Notes: generated from the sequence alone by a model not told the origin. A stretch of DNA of 64,000 bases from an uncultured Eubacteriales bacterium (GCA_902793605.1 CADBEB010000002.1:62001-126000); one strand, 5' to 3'. Shown: positions 35,347-44,584, counted from the stretch's first letter. Numbers and translations: made by a program.

Positions 35347-36384
35347 TCAGAAACACTTTTCCTTCCGCTCTTTCCTGCACTGCTCGATTTTCCCGCAGCG
35401 ATAGCACAGCTCGTTGTCGCACATGCCGTCCCTGTCAAAGCAGGAGCGGATGTTCTTTACCGTCGTTTCCGCGATATTGTTCAGCGCCTCTTCCGTCAGG
35501 AAGGCCTGGTGTGAGGTGACGATTACGTTCGGCATGGAGATCAGGCGGGACAGGAGGTCGTCGTTCAGGATGTGACCGGAGCGATCTTCGAAGAACACGT
35601 CGGCTTCTTCCTCATATACATCGAGGCAGGCGGCGCCGACTTTTCGGGCCTTGATCCCCTCCAGCAACGCTTCGGCGTCGATCAGGCCGCCGCGGGAGGT
35701 GTTGACGATCACGACGCCTTTCTTCATCTTTTCAATGGCGGCCGCATTGATCAGGTGCCGTGTATCTTCTGTCAGCGGGCAGTGGAGGGAGATGATATCG
35801 CTCTTCTCCAGCAGCTCGTCCAGCGGAACGTAGGCGATCCCGCTGTCCTTTGCCGGGAACAGGTCATGGGCGATCACGTTCATCCCGAAACCGCGGCAGA
35901 TATCGATGAAGATCCGGCCGATCTTGCCGGTGCCGATTACGCCGACGGTTTTGCCATGGAAATCGAATCCGGTCAGCCCGTTCAGGGAGAAGTTGAACTC
36001 GCGGGTCCGGTTATACGCCTTATGAATCCGCCTCACGGAAGTGAGCAGCAGCGCGATGGCATGCTCGGCAACCGCGTAGGGGGAATAAGCAGGGACATGG
36101 ACGACGTGGATCTTTCCGAAGGCGGCAGGCAGGTCCACGTTATTGTAACCCGCCGAGCGCAGGGCGATCAGCCGGACGCCGTATTCATGCAGCCGGTCGA
36201 TTACGGCGGCGTTCACCGTATCGTTCACGAACACGCAGATAGCGTCGCAGCCCTTTGCCAGATCCACGGTATCCTCGTTCAGTTTGGTTTCGAAATACTT
36301 GAACCGGAGATCATACAGGCTGCCGTACTGTTCAAAAGAAGGTTTGTCATAGGCTTTTGCATCGAAGAATGCCACTTTGATCAT
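35347..36384 (-). CDS. D-2-hydroxyacid dehydrogenase (D-lactate dehydrogenase-like) with Cys-rich tail
   Basis: NAD-dependent reductase of 2-oxo acids, 345 residues. The Rossmann loop GVIGTGKIG is near residue 149, the catalytic Arg stands in NTSRGGLID near 234, and the active-site His in TSHQAFLT near 296. The last 30 residues (about 315-345) are unusual: six Cys arranged C-x6-C-x4-C-x2-C-x5-C-x7-C, among Lys/Arg/Glu. Ordinary LdhA proteins stop near 330. The tail might bind metal or a cluster, or act as a redox switch. Confidence 0.85.
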   Translation of the reverse strand: MIKVAFFDAKAYDKPSFEQYGSLYDLRFKYFETKLNEDTVDLAKGCDAICVFVNDTVNAAVIDRLHEYGVRLIALRSAGYNNVDLPAAFGKIHVVHVPAYSPYAVAEHAIALLLTSVRRIHKAYNRTREFNFSLNGLTGFDFHGKTVGVIGTGKIGRIFIDICRGFGMNVIAHDLFPAKDSGIAYVPLDELLEKSDIISLHCPLTEDTRHLINAAAIEKMKKGVVIVNTSRGGLIDAEALLEGIKARKVGAACLDVYEEEADVFFEDRSGHILNDDLLSRLISMPNVIVTSHQAFLTEEALNNIAETTVKNIRSCFDRDGMCDNELCYRCGKIEQCRKERKEKCF

Positions 36385-36536
36385 TGTGCTGTCCTCCAGG
36401 TAAAATATGGTCTGACCGGATTATAGCAGAATCCGGAGAAAGAGGAAACAGTCCCGGCGCTGCAGAGGAACCTTGACAGCAGGGCCCGGACGGGTACAAT
36501 GGAAACCGCATGAAAGCAGATAAAGGAGAGGAAACC

Positions 36537-37013
36537 ATGGCGGAAACCAGCCGAATCGTCCGGATCAGCGACCGGCAGGAAAAACAGGAGATCGCCCGGG
36601 CAGTGCTCGAAGCGCTTCCCGAATGGTTCGAGGTGGAAGCGAGCCGGGAAAAGTATATTGCCGATTGCGCAGGGTGGATCTTCCTGGCAGCAAAGGAAAA
36701 CGACGAAACGGCCGGGTTCCTCTGCCTGAAGGAAACGGGGAAGGATACCGTCGAGCTGGCTGTGATGGGCGTGCTGAAAAAGTGTCACCGGAAAGGGATC
36801 GGACGGGCCCTGTTCGAACGCGCCAAAGCGATCGCGACGGAGGCCGGTTATTCCTTTCTGCAGGTGAAGACCGTCCGGATGGGCATGTATGAGGATTATG
36901 ACATTACGAACCGGTTCTACCTCAGCTGCGGGTTCAAAGAGTTCGAGGTCATTCCCGAACTGTGGGGAGAGGATAACCCCTGCCAGATCTATGTGATGTC
37001 GCTTGCGAAGTGA
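36537..37013 (+). CDS. GNAT acetyltransferase
   Basis: A 158-residue N-acetyltransferase with the acetyl-CoA-binding motif KCHRKGIGRALFERAK near residue 83 and a C-terminal DITNRFYLSCGFKEF block. The start at 36537 follows AAAGGAG by 8 nt. First of a run of small acetyltransferase genes transcribed in the same direction. Confidence 0.85.
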   Translation: MAETSRIVRISDRQEKQEIARAVLEALPEWFEVEASREKYIADCAGWIFLAAKENDETAGFLCLKETGKDTVELAVMGVLKKCHRKGIGRALFERAKAIATEAGYSFLQVKTVRMGMYEDYDITNRFYLSCGFKEFEVIPELWGEDNPCQIYVMSLAK

Positions 37014-37040
37014 AAATGCGGAGGGCAAGGAGAGAAGGCC

Positions 37041-37508
37041 ATGTTAATCAGAAGGTTTCAGGAAAGCGATTCTGAAGCGGTGTCGCAGCTGATTCGGAGA
37101 ACGATCGAGATCTCCAACAAAAAGGATTATCCCGAAGACCTGATGGATGACCTGATCAGGACGGAAACGCCGGAGTATGTGCTCGGGCGCGCGGGGTGGA
37201 CCCATATGTATGTGGTGCTGGATGGGGAGAAGACCGTCGGCTGCGGCGCGATCGGACCTTACTGGGGCAAGGAGGATGAAAGCTGCCTCTTCACGATCTT
37301 TGTGCTGCCGGAATACCAGGGCAAAGGAGTGGGCCGGCAGATCATGGAGACCCTGGAGCGGGATGAGTACTTCCTCCGCGCGAAGCGGATCGAGATTCCG
37401 GCATCCATCACCGGTGTCCCGTTTTATCTCCGGATGGGGTACCATTACAAGAACGGGATCAGTGAACCGGACGAGGAACATCTGATCCGGATGGAGAAGA
37501 ACCGCTGA
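37041..37508 (+). CDS. GNAT acetyltransferase
   Basis: A 155-residue N-acetyltransferase: IRRFQESDSEAVSQLIRRTI at the start, acetyl-CoA loop YQGKGVGRQIMETLE near 95, and FYLRMGYHYKNG near the end. It begins 27 bp after the previous acetyltransferase and probably shares its transcript. Substrate unknown. Confidence 0.85.
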   Translation: MLIRRFQESDSEAVSQLIRRTIEISNKKDYPEDLMDDLIRTETPEYVLGRAGWTHMYVVLDGEKTVGCGAIGPYWGKEDESCLFTIFVLPEYQGKGVGRQIMETLERDEYFLRAKRIEIPASITGVPFYLRMGYHYKNGISEPDEEHLIRMEKNR

Positions 37509-37622
37509 CCTGTGGACGAAAGCGAAAGACTGTACTGAGTTTGCCGGCGGATGCGAACCGGACAATCCTGACAGCCTGAAATCTCACAGGGCGCCGTGAT
37601 TTGAAGAGGCCAACCGGATTAT

Positions 37623-37703
37623 ATGCTTCAAAAAGGAATTATCCTGGATTATCTCCGGACCAATCCGGAGAAAACGAAGGAGTCGTATGAAACAGGAAAA
37701 TGA
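37623..37703 (+). CDS. Short frame, likely gene remnant
   Basis: A 26-codon frame whose product begins MLQKGIILDYLRTNPEKTKE. The pattern resembles the first residues of small nucleotidyltransferase-type proteins, but everything downstream is missing. No clear ribosome site is present. Best read as the stump of a deleted gene; the rest of the 37509-37715 gap shows nothing recognisable. Confidence 0.25.
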   Translation: MLQKGIILDYLRTNPEKTKESYETGK

Positions 37704-37715
37704 GGAACGGAATGG

Positions 37716-38207
37716 ATGGAGATTGAATTCAGGAAAGCTGTCAGGGAGGATGCCGAAACACTGATCGGAATCTACAATGCTTCATTCTACAGCGATTATG
37801 TGAAATACGGCGAATGCCCTGCATACGGGAGAACCAGGGAGATGATGGAGCAGTCGATCCTGGAATACCCCAAGTTCCTGATCCTGTGTCAGGACCGGCC
37901 GGTCGGCTGTGTTTCCTGCAAAGAGACAGGAAGCGGGACCTATGAAGTCGGATGCCTGTGCGTGATCCCGGAGTTCCAGGGGAAAGGCATCGGAACATCC
38001 GCCATGGAATTCGTGAAATCCTGTTATCCGGACTGGAAACGGTTTACATTGATCACTCCTGTGGACAAACAGGAAAACGTCCGGTTCTATACGGAAAAGT
38101 GCGGCTTTGGGATCCGGTCGGTTGAAATGGACGGACATGTGCAAGTGGTCCGGCTCGTCCTGGAAAGAGAAAACCCGGACAGTGTTTTCACAGGAGGAAC
38201 GAAATGA
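37716..38207 (+). CDS. GNAT acetyltransferase
   Basis: A 163-residue N-acetyltransferase: IEFRKAVREDAETLIGIYNASF at the N-terminus, split around residues 3-23, and acetyl-CoA loop FQGKGIGTSAMEFVK near 88. Its last codons overlap the start of the HAD gene by 4 bp (ATGA), so the two are coupled. Substrate unknown. Confidence 0.85.
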   Translation: MEIEFRKAVREDAETLIGIYNASFYSDYVKYGECPAYGRTREMMEQSILEYPKFLILCQDRPVGCVSCKETGSGTYEVGCLCVIPEFQGKGIGTSAMEFVKSCYPDWKRFTLITPVDKQENVRFYTEKCGFGIRSVEMDGHVQVVRLVLERENPDSVFTGGTK

Positions 38208-39010
38208 CACAGTTACCCTACCGGGCGGTGATTGTCGATCTGGACAGGACATTGCTGCGAACGGACAAAAGCATATCCGGTTACGCCCGGCAGGTGCTGT
38301 GCGAATGGGAAGCCCGCGGCTCCCACCTCTATGCGGCGACTGCCCGGCCGGAAAGGGCGATTGGTGAATATCGCCGGATCATTCCGTTCCGCTCGGTAGT
38401 CACCCTGAACGGCGCCAGGATCATCACGCCTGCCGGCGTAGCTGAAAACCCGGTCAGTCCGGACAGTGCCGCTTTTCTCCTGGAGCAGCTGTGCCGCATC
38501 GAAGGAGCCGTCATCTCGGTAGAGACCGGGAACGGAATTTATGCGAACACGGATATTCCGGACTGGCAGCCAAAGGTCATGGAGGATGTGCGGATCCTGC
38601 CGGAGAGCGAAAAGATTTATAAGATCCTGGCTAGCCATCCGTCGATGAAGACGGATGTGCTGACGATCGAAGCGCCGGAAGACGTTTATTCAACGGTCGC
38701 GGAGCAGACGCTGATCCAGTATATGAGCCGGAACGCCACCAAATGGAACGGCATTCGGCTGGCCCTGCAGGAAGACCGGATCTCGGCCGAGCAGGCCATC
38801 TGCTTCGGCGATGACAACGATGACATCGAACCGATCCGGATGTGCGGCTGCGGCGTAGCTGTCAGCAACGCGCTGGAGGAGGTCAAAAGAATCGCGGATG
38901 CCGTCGCCGACAGCAATGACAGCGACGGCGTCGCGAAATACCTGGCAGGGCTGCTGCAATATGAAAAAAGGTGTCCTGCCGAAAAAGGCATCGAAGCAAT
39001 GAAAAAATGA
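38204..39010 (+). CDS. HAD-superfamily (Cof-type) phosphatase
   Basis: A 268-residue phosphatase. Motif I VDLDRTLL has nucleophile D12, and motif IV is CFGDDNDDIEP near residue 204 with the following AVSNALEEVKRIAD typical of the Cof/IIB group. The cap lies between. Family members dephosphorylate sugar phosphates or cofactors such as FMN and PLP. Coupled to the preceding and the following genes by ATGA overlaps. Confidence 0.87.
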   Translation: MTQLPYRAVIVDLDRTLLRTDKSISGYARQVLCEWEARGSHLYAATARPERAIGEYRRIIPFRSVVTLNGARIITPAGVAENPVSPDSAAFLLEQLCRIEGAVISVETGNGIYANTDIPDWQPKVMEDVRILPESEKIYKILASHPSMKTDVLTIEAPEDVYSTVAEQTLIQYMSRNATKWNGIRLALQEDRISAEQAICFGDDNDDIEPIRMCGCGVAVSNALEEVKRIADAVADSNDSDGVAKYLAGLLQYEKRCPAEKGIEAMKK

Positions 39011-39774
39011 GTGAACAGAAATACGCGAGCTGGAATCCCTGGCACGGTTGTACGAAGTATTCCGAAGGATGCCGTTACTGCTATGTTTATCGGCAGGACG
39101 AAGCATACGGCAGTACGGTTTCGTCGGAACAATGCCGAAAAACACAGAATTTCAATCTGCCGATCAAAAAGAAGCGCGACGGAACGATGAAGATCGTGCC
39201 CGGCTCGATCGTCATGACGTGCTTCACCTCAGACTTTCTGCTGAGAGACGCGGATGAATGGCGTGATGAATGCTGGGATATGATCAGATGCCGCGATGAC
39301 TGCATGTTTTACTTTTTCACAAAGCGCATCGAACGCTTTCCGGAATGCGTGCCGGCGGACTGGGGAGACGGTTACGACAATGTGATCGTAGGCTGCACCT
39401 GTGAAAACCAGGACCGGGCGGATTTCCGGCTTCCGATCTTCGTGGAGCTTCCGATCAAACACAAGACGGTGATCCTCGGTCCGATGCTTGGTCCGGTCAA
39501 TCTGGAAAAGTACCTTGACGGCGGGATCTGCGAGGTGGCTTGCTCGGGAGAATCGGGCATCGACGTGCGGCCGCTGGATTTTGAATGGGTGCTGGATGTT
39601 CGCCGCCAGTGTATGAACAAAGGTGTTCCTTTCCAGTTTCATCAAACGGGAGCTTACTTTATAAAGAATGGCAGAATGTACCGGATCCCCCGCCGTTTCC
39701 AGACATCGCAGGCGCGAAAAGCGGGTATCGACTACAGAATTGTGGATGGTTTTCTGCCGGATTTTCGGCCCTGA
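39007..39774 (+). CDS. DUF5131 (phage Gp37/Gp68-like) protein
   Basis: A 255-residue protein. The N-terminus SWNPWHGCTKYSEGCRYCYV has Cys spacing C-x6-C-x2-C (residues 15, 22, 25), resembling the cluster motif of radical SAM enzymes. The body has conserved FFTKR and LGPMLGPV segments. The family is known from phages and bacteria; its chemistry is unproven. The ATG lies in an ATGA overlap with the HAD gene. Confidence 0.8.
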   Translation: MSEQKYASWNPWHGCTKYSEGCRYCYVYRQDEAYGSTVSSEQCRKTQNFNLPIKKKRDGTMKIVPGSIVMTCFTSDFLLRDADEWRDECWDMIRCRDDCMFYFFTKRIERFPECVPADWGDGYDNVIVGCTCENQDRADFRLPIFVELPIKHKTVILGPMLGPVNLEKYLDGGICEVACSGESGIDVRPLDFEWVLDVRRQCMNKGVPFQFHQTGAYFIKNGRMYRIPRRFQTSQARKAGIDYRIVDGFLPDFRP

Positions 39775-39803
39775 ATATCTGATAACAAAAAGGAAGTGTT
39801 GAA

Positions 39804-40208
39804 ATGAGCAGAATCATTGCAGCATGCGGGAACGATTGTTCTGCATGCCCGAGGTATGTGGCGCATCCGTATGAAAAAACAGAAGAGGAGCTGCGGCATA
39901 CGGCGGAACTCTGGATGAAGATCGGATACAGGGATCATATTGTGACGAATGAAGAAATCTCCTGCAGGGGATGCAAGCCGGAAAACTGGTGCAGATATCA
40001 TGTCATCAGATGCTGCAGGGATAGAAATATTTACAATTGTTCACAATGTGAAAGCTATCCCTGCGACAACATGACGGAATGCTTCGAAGTCACGAAATCA
40101 TTTGAACCGAAATGCCGGCAGGTCTGCACAGAGGAAGAATACAACCGGATGAAGAAAGCATTCTTTGAAAAAGAACAGAATCTGAAGGAGCTGCGGAAAG
40201 ATGGATAA
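39804..40208 (+). CDS. DUF3795-like Cys-rich protein
   Basis: A 134-residue protein with thirteen Cys. The N-terminal AACGNDCSACPRY and the internal CRGCKP...WCRYHVIRCC...NCSQCESYPC pattern mark the DUF3795 family, likely metal or cluster binding. A ribosome site (AGGAAG) lies before the ATG. Function unknown; it overlaps the next gene by 8 bp. Confidence 0.8.
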   Translation: MSRIIAACGNDCSACPRYVAHPYEKTEEELRHTAELWMKIGYRDHIVTNEEISCRGCKPENWCRYHVIRCCRDRNIYNCSQCESYPCDNMTECFEVTKSFEPKCRQVCTEEEYNRMKKAFFEKEQNLKELRKDG

Positions 40209-40641
40209 ATCGATCGTATCATTCCTGATCAGGGCAAAGCAGGCAACATATGCCGGAAAAGGAGCTGAAACGGCTCCTTCCAGAACCGGGTCGCATGATC
40301 TGGTGTACCGGGAAAACAATCTGATGTACTATGACACCTACCTTGGCGGTGACCGATTTGCCGGCGAAGAGGCGCTGTGGATCTCTGATGTGCCGTACTG
40401 GAGCATGAACTATGTCGGCAGGGTGACCGGCAGTCCGTTCAGCGGGGATTTCCTGAAAGAAGCGCTGCTTCATGTACCGGAGGATCAGCCATACCGCGGG
40501 CCGGAGAAGTATGAGAACGGTGATTATACTTATTCCTGCTCCGTGGAGGGTGATTTTGACTGGTTCCAGGGGAAGGAAACGATCAGCTGGCGCGGAAAGC
40601 AAATCTATGAATGCTGTTATCACGGTGGCCTGATCAGGTAG
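40201..40641 (+). CDS. DUF5680-like protein
   Basis: A 146-residue protein resembling DUF5680 (FLIRAKQATYAGKG, then a Tyr-rich YYDTYLGGDRFAGEE block, then WRGKQIYECCYHGG at the end). These proteins are often found fused to or beside transcription factors; no catalytic motif can be named. Overlaps the DUF3795 gene. Confidence 0.75.
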   Translation: MDKSIVSFLIRAKQATYAGKGAETAPSRTGSHDLVYRENNLMYYDTYLGGDRFAGEEALWISDVPYWSMNYVGRVTGSPFSGDFLKEALLHVPEDQPYRGPEKYENGDYTYSCSVEGDFDWFQGKETISWRGKQIYECCYHGGLIR

Positions 40642-40691
40642 TTGAACGGTAAAAAACTCTTGATATCAATTGCCGCGGAGGAACGATGCAG

Positions 40692-41175
40692 ATGCTTGGA
40701 TTAAGACCGTATAAAAGGGAAGATGCAGACACGATTCTTTCGTGGAGCACAGACGAAAAGGGTTTTTTATCAGTGGAGCGCCGGGATTATGGGGAAATAC
40801 CCGATTGCCCGGGAGGAATTCAGCTTTGTGGATTCACTGATGGCCTTTACGGCATTTGATGAAAACGGAATCGTCGGTTTCTTTACCCTCAGAAATCCGG
40901 AAGGAAAGACAGATGAACTCCGGATTGGATTTGTGATTATTGATCCAAAGCGGAGGGGAAGCGGAACAGGAAAAGGAATGCTTTTGCTGGCACTCAGGTA
41001 TGCATTCGATATATACGGTGCAAAGAAAGTATCCCTGGGAGTATTCGAAAACAATCAGCCGGCCTATTATTGCTATAAAGCAGCCGGATTCAGAGATGGA
41101 GAACCTGACGGGGCTGAGGCTTATCCTGTCATGGGAGAAGTATGGAAAAGCAGGGAAATGTTCATAGAACGGTAA
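40692..41175 (+). pseudogene. GNAT acetyltransferase interrupted by a frameshift
   Basis: The reading frame from ATG 40692 begins MLGLRPYKREDADTILSWST, a typical acetyltransferase N-terminus. It continues to DEKGF and then loses homology at a run of six T (40763-40768). The remainder of the domain continues in the next frame (YQWSAGIMGKYPIARE, later RRGSGTGKGMLLLALRYA as acetyl-CoA loop) to the stop at 41175. Removing one T restores one 160-residue protein. It may be a true pseudogene, a phase-variable gene or a sequencing error in the homopolymer. Confidence 0.8.
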
Positions 41176-41237
41176 TGCAAAGGCGCTTGCTCCGGCTGCC
41201 TGGTGGCTGTACTGACCAGATAATAACAGACAAACCT

Positions 41238-41266
41238 CAAACCTCCGGGAACACGGGTTTGCTTTC
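41238..41266 (+). terminator. Weak terminator-like hairpin
   Basis: CAAACCT and GGGTTTG pair, with an inner CCG/CGG, followed by CTTTCC. It would end the accessory cluster ahead of the iron island. Confidence 0.35.
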
Positions 41267-41288
41267 CTGTATAGTAACAATAGTCAAT

Positions 41289-41304
41289 ATTAGACACGTC
41301 TAAT
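41289..41304. promoter_or_regulatory. Iron-box candidate 1
   Basis: ATTAG-ACACGT-CTAAT: one of ten copies of the RTTAG-N6-CTAAY palindrome. Upstream of the -35 region for the ABC operon at 41433. Confidence 0.65.
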
Positions 41305-41365
41305 CGCTAAAAACATACACAAAATCACTTTCATTTAAAAATAAAAGTGTTATACTGTTCTACGT

Positions 41366-41381
41366 GTTAGTTATATCTAAC
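41366..41381. promoter_or_regulatory. Iron-box candidate 2
   Basis: GTTAG-TTATAT-CTAAC, 10 bp downstream of a TATACT -10 box (41351-41356), so it should cover the transcription start of the ABC/FtsX operon. Confidence 0.7.
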
Positions 41382-41432
41382 ATCCGTAAGTGTGCCTGAT
41401 TTATAAGAACGTAGTGGGAGGATCACAAGGAT

Positions 41433-42134
41433 ATGGGCATTGTGGAACTGCAGGATGTGTCACGTGTATATAAGAACGGGGACCATGAACAGCGCGCTTT
41501 GGATCACGTAGATCTGTCTCTGGAAGAAGGGAAGTTCATTGTAGTGCTGGGACCCAGCGGGGCCGGAAAGAGCACGCTCCTGAACATGCTGGGCGGTCTC
41601 GACAGTCCGACAGAAGGAACGATCGTTGTGGATGGAAAGGATATCTCCACCCTGACGGAAAACGAACTGGCGGATTATCGCGCGGAAACGGTGGGTTTTG
41701 TGTTCCAAAGCTATAACCTGATCCCGACGCTGACTGTCATCGAAAATGTGGCACTGGTTAAGGAAATCGCAAAGAACCCGCTGAGCAGCCATGACATGCT
41801 GCGGGAAGTCGGCCTTTCCGACCATATCCATCAGTTCCCCTCGGAGCTGTCCGGCGGCGAACAGCAGCGGGTATCCATTGCCCGGGCGCTGGCCAAGAAT
41901 CCCCGGATCCTGCTGTGCGATGAGCCAACCGGCGCGCTGGATTCCGAGACCGGTGTCATGGTGCTGAGGCTTCTGCTCTCCATGGCTCGGGATATGCATA
42001 AGACGATCATCATCGTGACGCATAATCAGAATATCGCGAAGATGGCGGATGTCGTGATCAGGGTGAAGAACGGCCGGATCCAGTCCTGTGAAGAACAGGC
42101 GGCGCCCCTTTCTGTGGAAGAGGTGGATTGGTAA
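41433..42134 (+). CDS. ABC transporter ATP-binding protein (LolD/MacB type)
   Basis: A 233-residue ATPase for an FtsX-type permease. Walker [10 protein letters not shown] is near residue 38, the signature LSGGEQQRV near 140 and Walker [12 protein letters not shown] near 162. The stop codon shares one base with the ATG of the permease gene. Two copies of the island-specific palindrome lie upstream, suggesting control by the DtxR-type regulators. The transported or released molecule is unknown. Confidence 0.9.
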   Translation: MGIVELQDVSRVYKNGDHEQRALDHVDLSLEEGKFIVVLGPSGAGKSTLLNMLGGLDSPTEGTIVVDGKDISTLTENELADYRAETVGFVFQSYNLIPTLTVIENVALVKEIAKNPLSSHDMLREVGLSDHIHQFPSELSGGEQQRVSIARALAKNPRILLCDEPTGALDSETGVMVLRLLLSMARDMHKTIIIVTHNQNIAKMADVVIRVKNGRIQSCEEQAAPLSVEEVDW

Positions 42135-44431
42135 TGCTGCTGAAGAAACTGTTTCGGACACTGTGGCATTATAAAGCGCAATTCATATCCATGGTGCTGA
42201 TGATCGCCCTCGGCGTCGGCGTTTTCCTGGGATTTAACATTGAATGGTACAGCCTGGAGAAAAACCTGACGGAAATATACGAAGCAACGGATTTTGCTGA
42301 TTACCGAATCTATGCGGAGCAAGCTTTCAGCGAAAAAGACCTGCAGGCAGTGCTGGCCGTTGAAGGTGTGGAAGATGCGACCCGGTATCTGTCCGTCATC
42401 ACTTCAGTAAAGGATTCGGAGGATACGCTGGCTCTGACTGTGGTGGAGAATCCGAAGGTGTCAGGGATGCTGGTCACTTCCGGACAAGCATACGACCCGG
42501 AAAGTCCGGACGGCATCTGGCTGTCGGACAGCTATGCTGTGGCAAACGGGATCTCAGTCGGCGACAGCGTGACCATGATCTATAAAATGATTACCGTGAC
42601 AGGAACGGTAAAGGGGATGGTCAAGAGCAGCGAGTACCTGATTTGTTTGCCGGACGAGACCCGGATGATGCCGGACTATTCTTCCCATGGATATGCGTTT
42701 ATCTCCCCGAAGATGCTGGACGCATCGATCCCGGCAATGTATAAGCTGATCATCGGCGACTCCCTGTATATGCAGTTGAATGTAAAGTCTTCCCTGGAGA
42801 AAGCGGACTTTGTGGAGAAAATGGACCGGGCGCTGGGGCGGACACTGCTGGTGCTGTCAAAGGATGAAACGATCTCCTGGGCGGAAGCGCAGGGCGAAGT
42901 GGATGAGGGAAAAACCATGGGGTCCATCCTGCCCGTCCTGTTCCTGGCAATCGCGATCCTGACCATGGTGACAACCATGCACCGGATTACAGTCAGCGAA
43001 AAGACGCAAATCGGCACGCTGAAAGCGCTTGGTTTCCGGGACGACCGGATCCTGCGGCACTACACTTCCTATGCGCTGATCATCGGTATCCTTGGAAGCA
43101 TCCTTGGCATTGCCATCGGCTACGGTCTGGGCTGGTTTATCCTGAACCCGGACAGCGCGATGGCGACTTATCTCGATATGCTTTCATGGACGCTTTACGC
43201 TCCGGCTTTCTGCTGGATTGTGATCATCCTGATTAATACTTTCCTGACGCTGATCGGTTTCCTGTCTGTGCGAAAGATGCTGAAGGGCACCGCCGCGGAT
43301 GCGCTCCGGCCCTATACGCCGAAGCGGATGAAGCATATGGCAGTGGAAGAAACAAAACGTTTTAAGGCGCTGGGTTTCGGTACCAAGTGGAACCTGCGGG
43401 ATTTGCTGCGGCATAAGTCCCGGTCCTGGATGACGTTGTTTGGCATTGTCGGCTGCATGGTATTGCTGGTAGGCGGCATGGGTATGAAGGACACACTGGA
43501 TTCCTTTATGGACGTGTTCTTTGACCGGGCTTACAACTATACGACAAAGATCAATCTGGACACAGAGAGCGTGACAAACGAGGAAGCCATGAAGATCGCG
43601 GACGCCTATGCCGGTGACTGGGTTGCTCAACGGAGTGTGCAGGTCGGCGATCAGGGAATCTCACTGGAAATCTATAACATCACACATGACAAAATACGCT
43701 TTGCGGACAGGAACATGAATGTCATTCCGCTGGGTGACGACGGTGTATATATCAGCGAGCGGGTCGCGAAAGCGCATCATCTTTCGGAAGGAGACAGTCT
43801 GGCTTTCTCCCCCTACGGAACGGATGAACAGTATACCGTCCGGATTGTCGGTATCTGCAAATGTCTGGCAAAGTGCATCATGATGACCCGGTCTTACGCC
43901 GATCAGGCAGGGATTGGTTATACCATCAGCGCGGTGTTTACAGATGAGACGGAGATCACCGCTAATGCCCATATCCTGAACACCCAGAACAAGCAGGCGA
44001 TCATGGATTCCTTCGTCACGTTTATTGACCTGATGAACAAGATGATCTGGCTGCTGGTGATTGCGGCGGTGGCGCTGGGGATTGTAGTGCTGTACAACCT
44101 GGGCGTGATGAGCTACACGGAACGGTATCGGGAGATGGCAACGCTGAAAGTGGTCGGGTTTAAAAACAGTAAAATCGGCAAACTGTTGATCAGCCAGAAC
44201 CTGTGGCTGACGGTGCTCGGCATCCTGATCGGTCTTCCCGCGGGCGCAGGCGTCCTGCAGTATCTGCTGACCGCCCTTGCTTCAGAGTATGAGATGAAAC
44301 TGACGCTCGGTCCCGGGACGTATCTGGTCTCGATCCTGCTGACCTTTGGGGTTTCCCTGATTGTAGGTTTGATGATCGCGCGGAAGAACCGCTCCATCGA
44401 TATGGTGGCTGCACTGAAAACAGAAGAATAA
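42134..44431 (+). CDS. FtsX-family ABC permease (large, two FtsX domains)
   Basis: A 765-residue membrane protein. A membrane helix near 15-40 precedes a large extracytoplasmic domain, three helices cluster around 255-390, a second extracytoplasmic domain follows, and three helices close the C-terminus (FtsX domains near 255-380 and 640-760). This layout belongs to large MacB/SalY-like permeases. It works with the ATPase encoded directly upstream. The start is ATG 42134, not the TTG two codons earlier. Such pumps use mechanotransmission to export or release molecules from the membrane. Confidence 0.88.
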   Translation: MLLKKLFRTLWHYKAQFISMVLMIALGVGVFLGFNIEWYSLEKNLTEIYEATDFADYRIYAEQAFSEKDLQAVLAVEGVEDATRYLSVITSVKDSEDTLALTVVENPKVSGMLVTSGQAYDPESPDGIWLSDSYAVANGISVGDSVTMIYKMITVTGTVKGMVKSSEYLICLPDETRMMPDYSSHGYAFISPKMLDASIPAMYKLIIGDSLYMQLNVKSSLEKADFVEKMDRALGRTLLVLSKDETISWAEAQGEVDEGKTMGSILPVLFLAIAILTMVTTMHRITVSEKTQIGTLKALGFRDDRILRHYTSYALIIGILGSILGIAIGYGLGWFILNPDSAMATYLDMLSWTLYAPAFCWIVIILINTFLTLIGFLSVRKMLKGTAADALRPYTPKRMKHMAVEETKRFKALGFGTKWNLRDLLRHKSRSWMTLFGIVGCMVLLVGGMGMKDTLDSFMDVFFDRAYNYTTKINLDTESVTNEEAMKIADAYAGDWVAQRSVQVGDQGISLEIYNITHDKIRFADRNMNVIPLGDDGVYISERVAKAHHLSEGDSLAFSPYGTDEQYTVRIVGICKCLAKCIMMTRSYADQAGIGYTISAVFTDETEITANAHILNTQNKQAIMDSFVTFIDLMNKMIWLLVIAAVALGIVVLYNLGVMSYTERYREMATLKVVGFKNSKIGKLLISQNLWLTVLGILIGLPAGAGVLQYLLTALASEYEMKLTLGPGTYLVSILLTFGVSLIVGLMIARKNRSIDMVAALKTEE

Positions 44432-44507
44432 GAAGAGTCTTTTAAAGGATTCTGCTGTTTTTTTGACCAGAACATTACATAGTTTCCGGAGAAGTTTCAA
44501 AAAAACG

Positions 44508-44537
44508 TTGACAAAAGCAAAGCGAACAGTGTATTCT
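44508..44537 (+). promoter_or_regulatory. Promoter of the TetR gene
   Basis: TTGACA (44508-44513) and TATTCT (44532-44537) spaced 18 bp; overlaps the large inverted repeat at 44518. Confidence 0.65.
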
Positions 44538-44566
44538 TTGTTTGCTGGTTAACACTGTTCGCTTTG
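44518..44566. promoter_or_regulatory. Candidate TetR operator (15-bp inverted repeat)
   Basis: CAAAGCGAACAGTGT (44518-44532) is perfectly repeated inverted at 44552-44566, with a 19-bp spacer. It covers the spacer, -10 and start point of the TetR gene promoter, as expected for autorepression. Confidence 0.75.
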
Positions 44567-44584
44567 TGGAAAGGAGGCAGATCT

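Noticed and set aside
40756..40770. Programmed -1 frameshift in the split acetyltransferase
   Set aside because: The GGGTTTT heptamer is in register, but a -1 slip leads to the wrong frame; the second half needs a +1 shift. No downstream stimulatory structure was seen.
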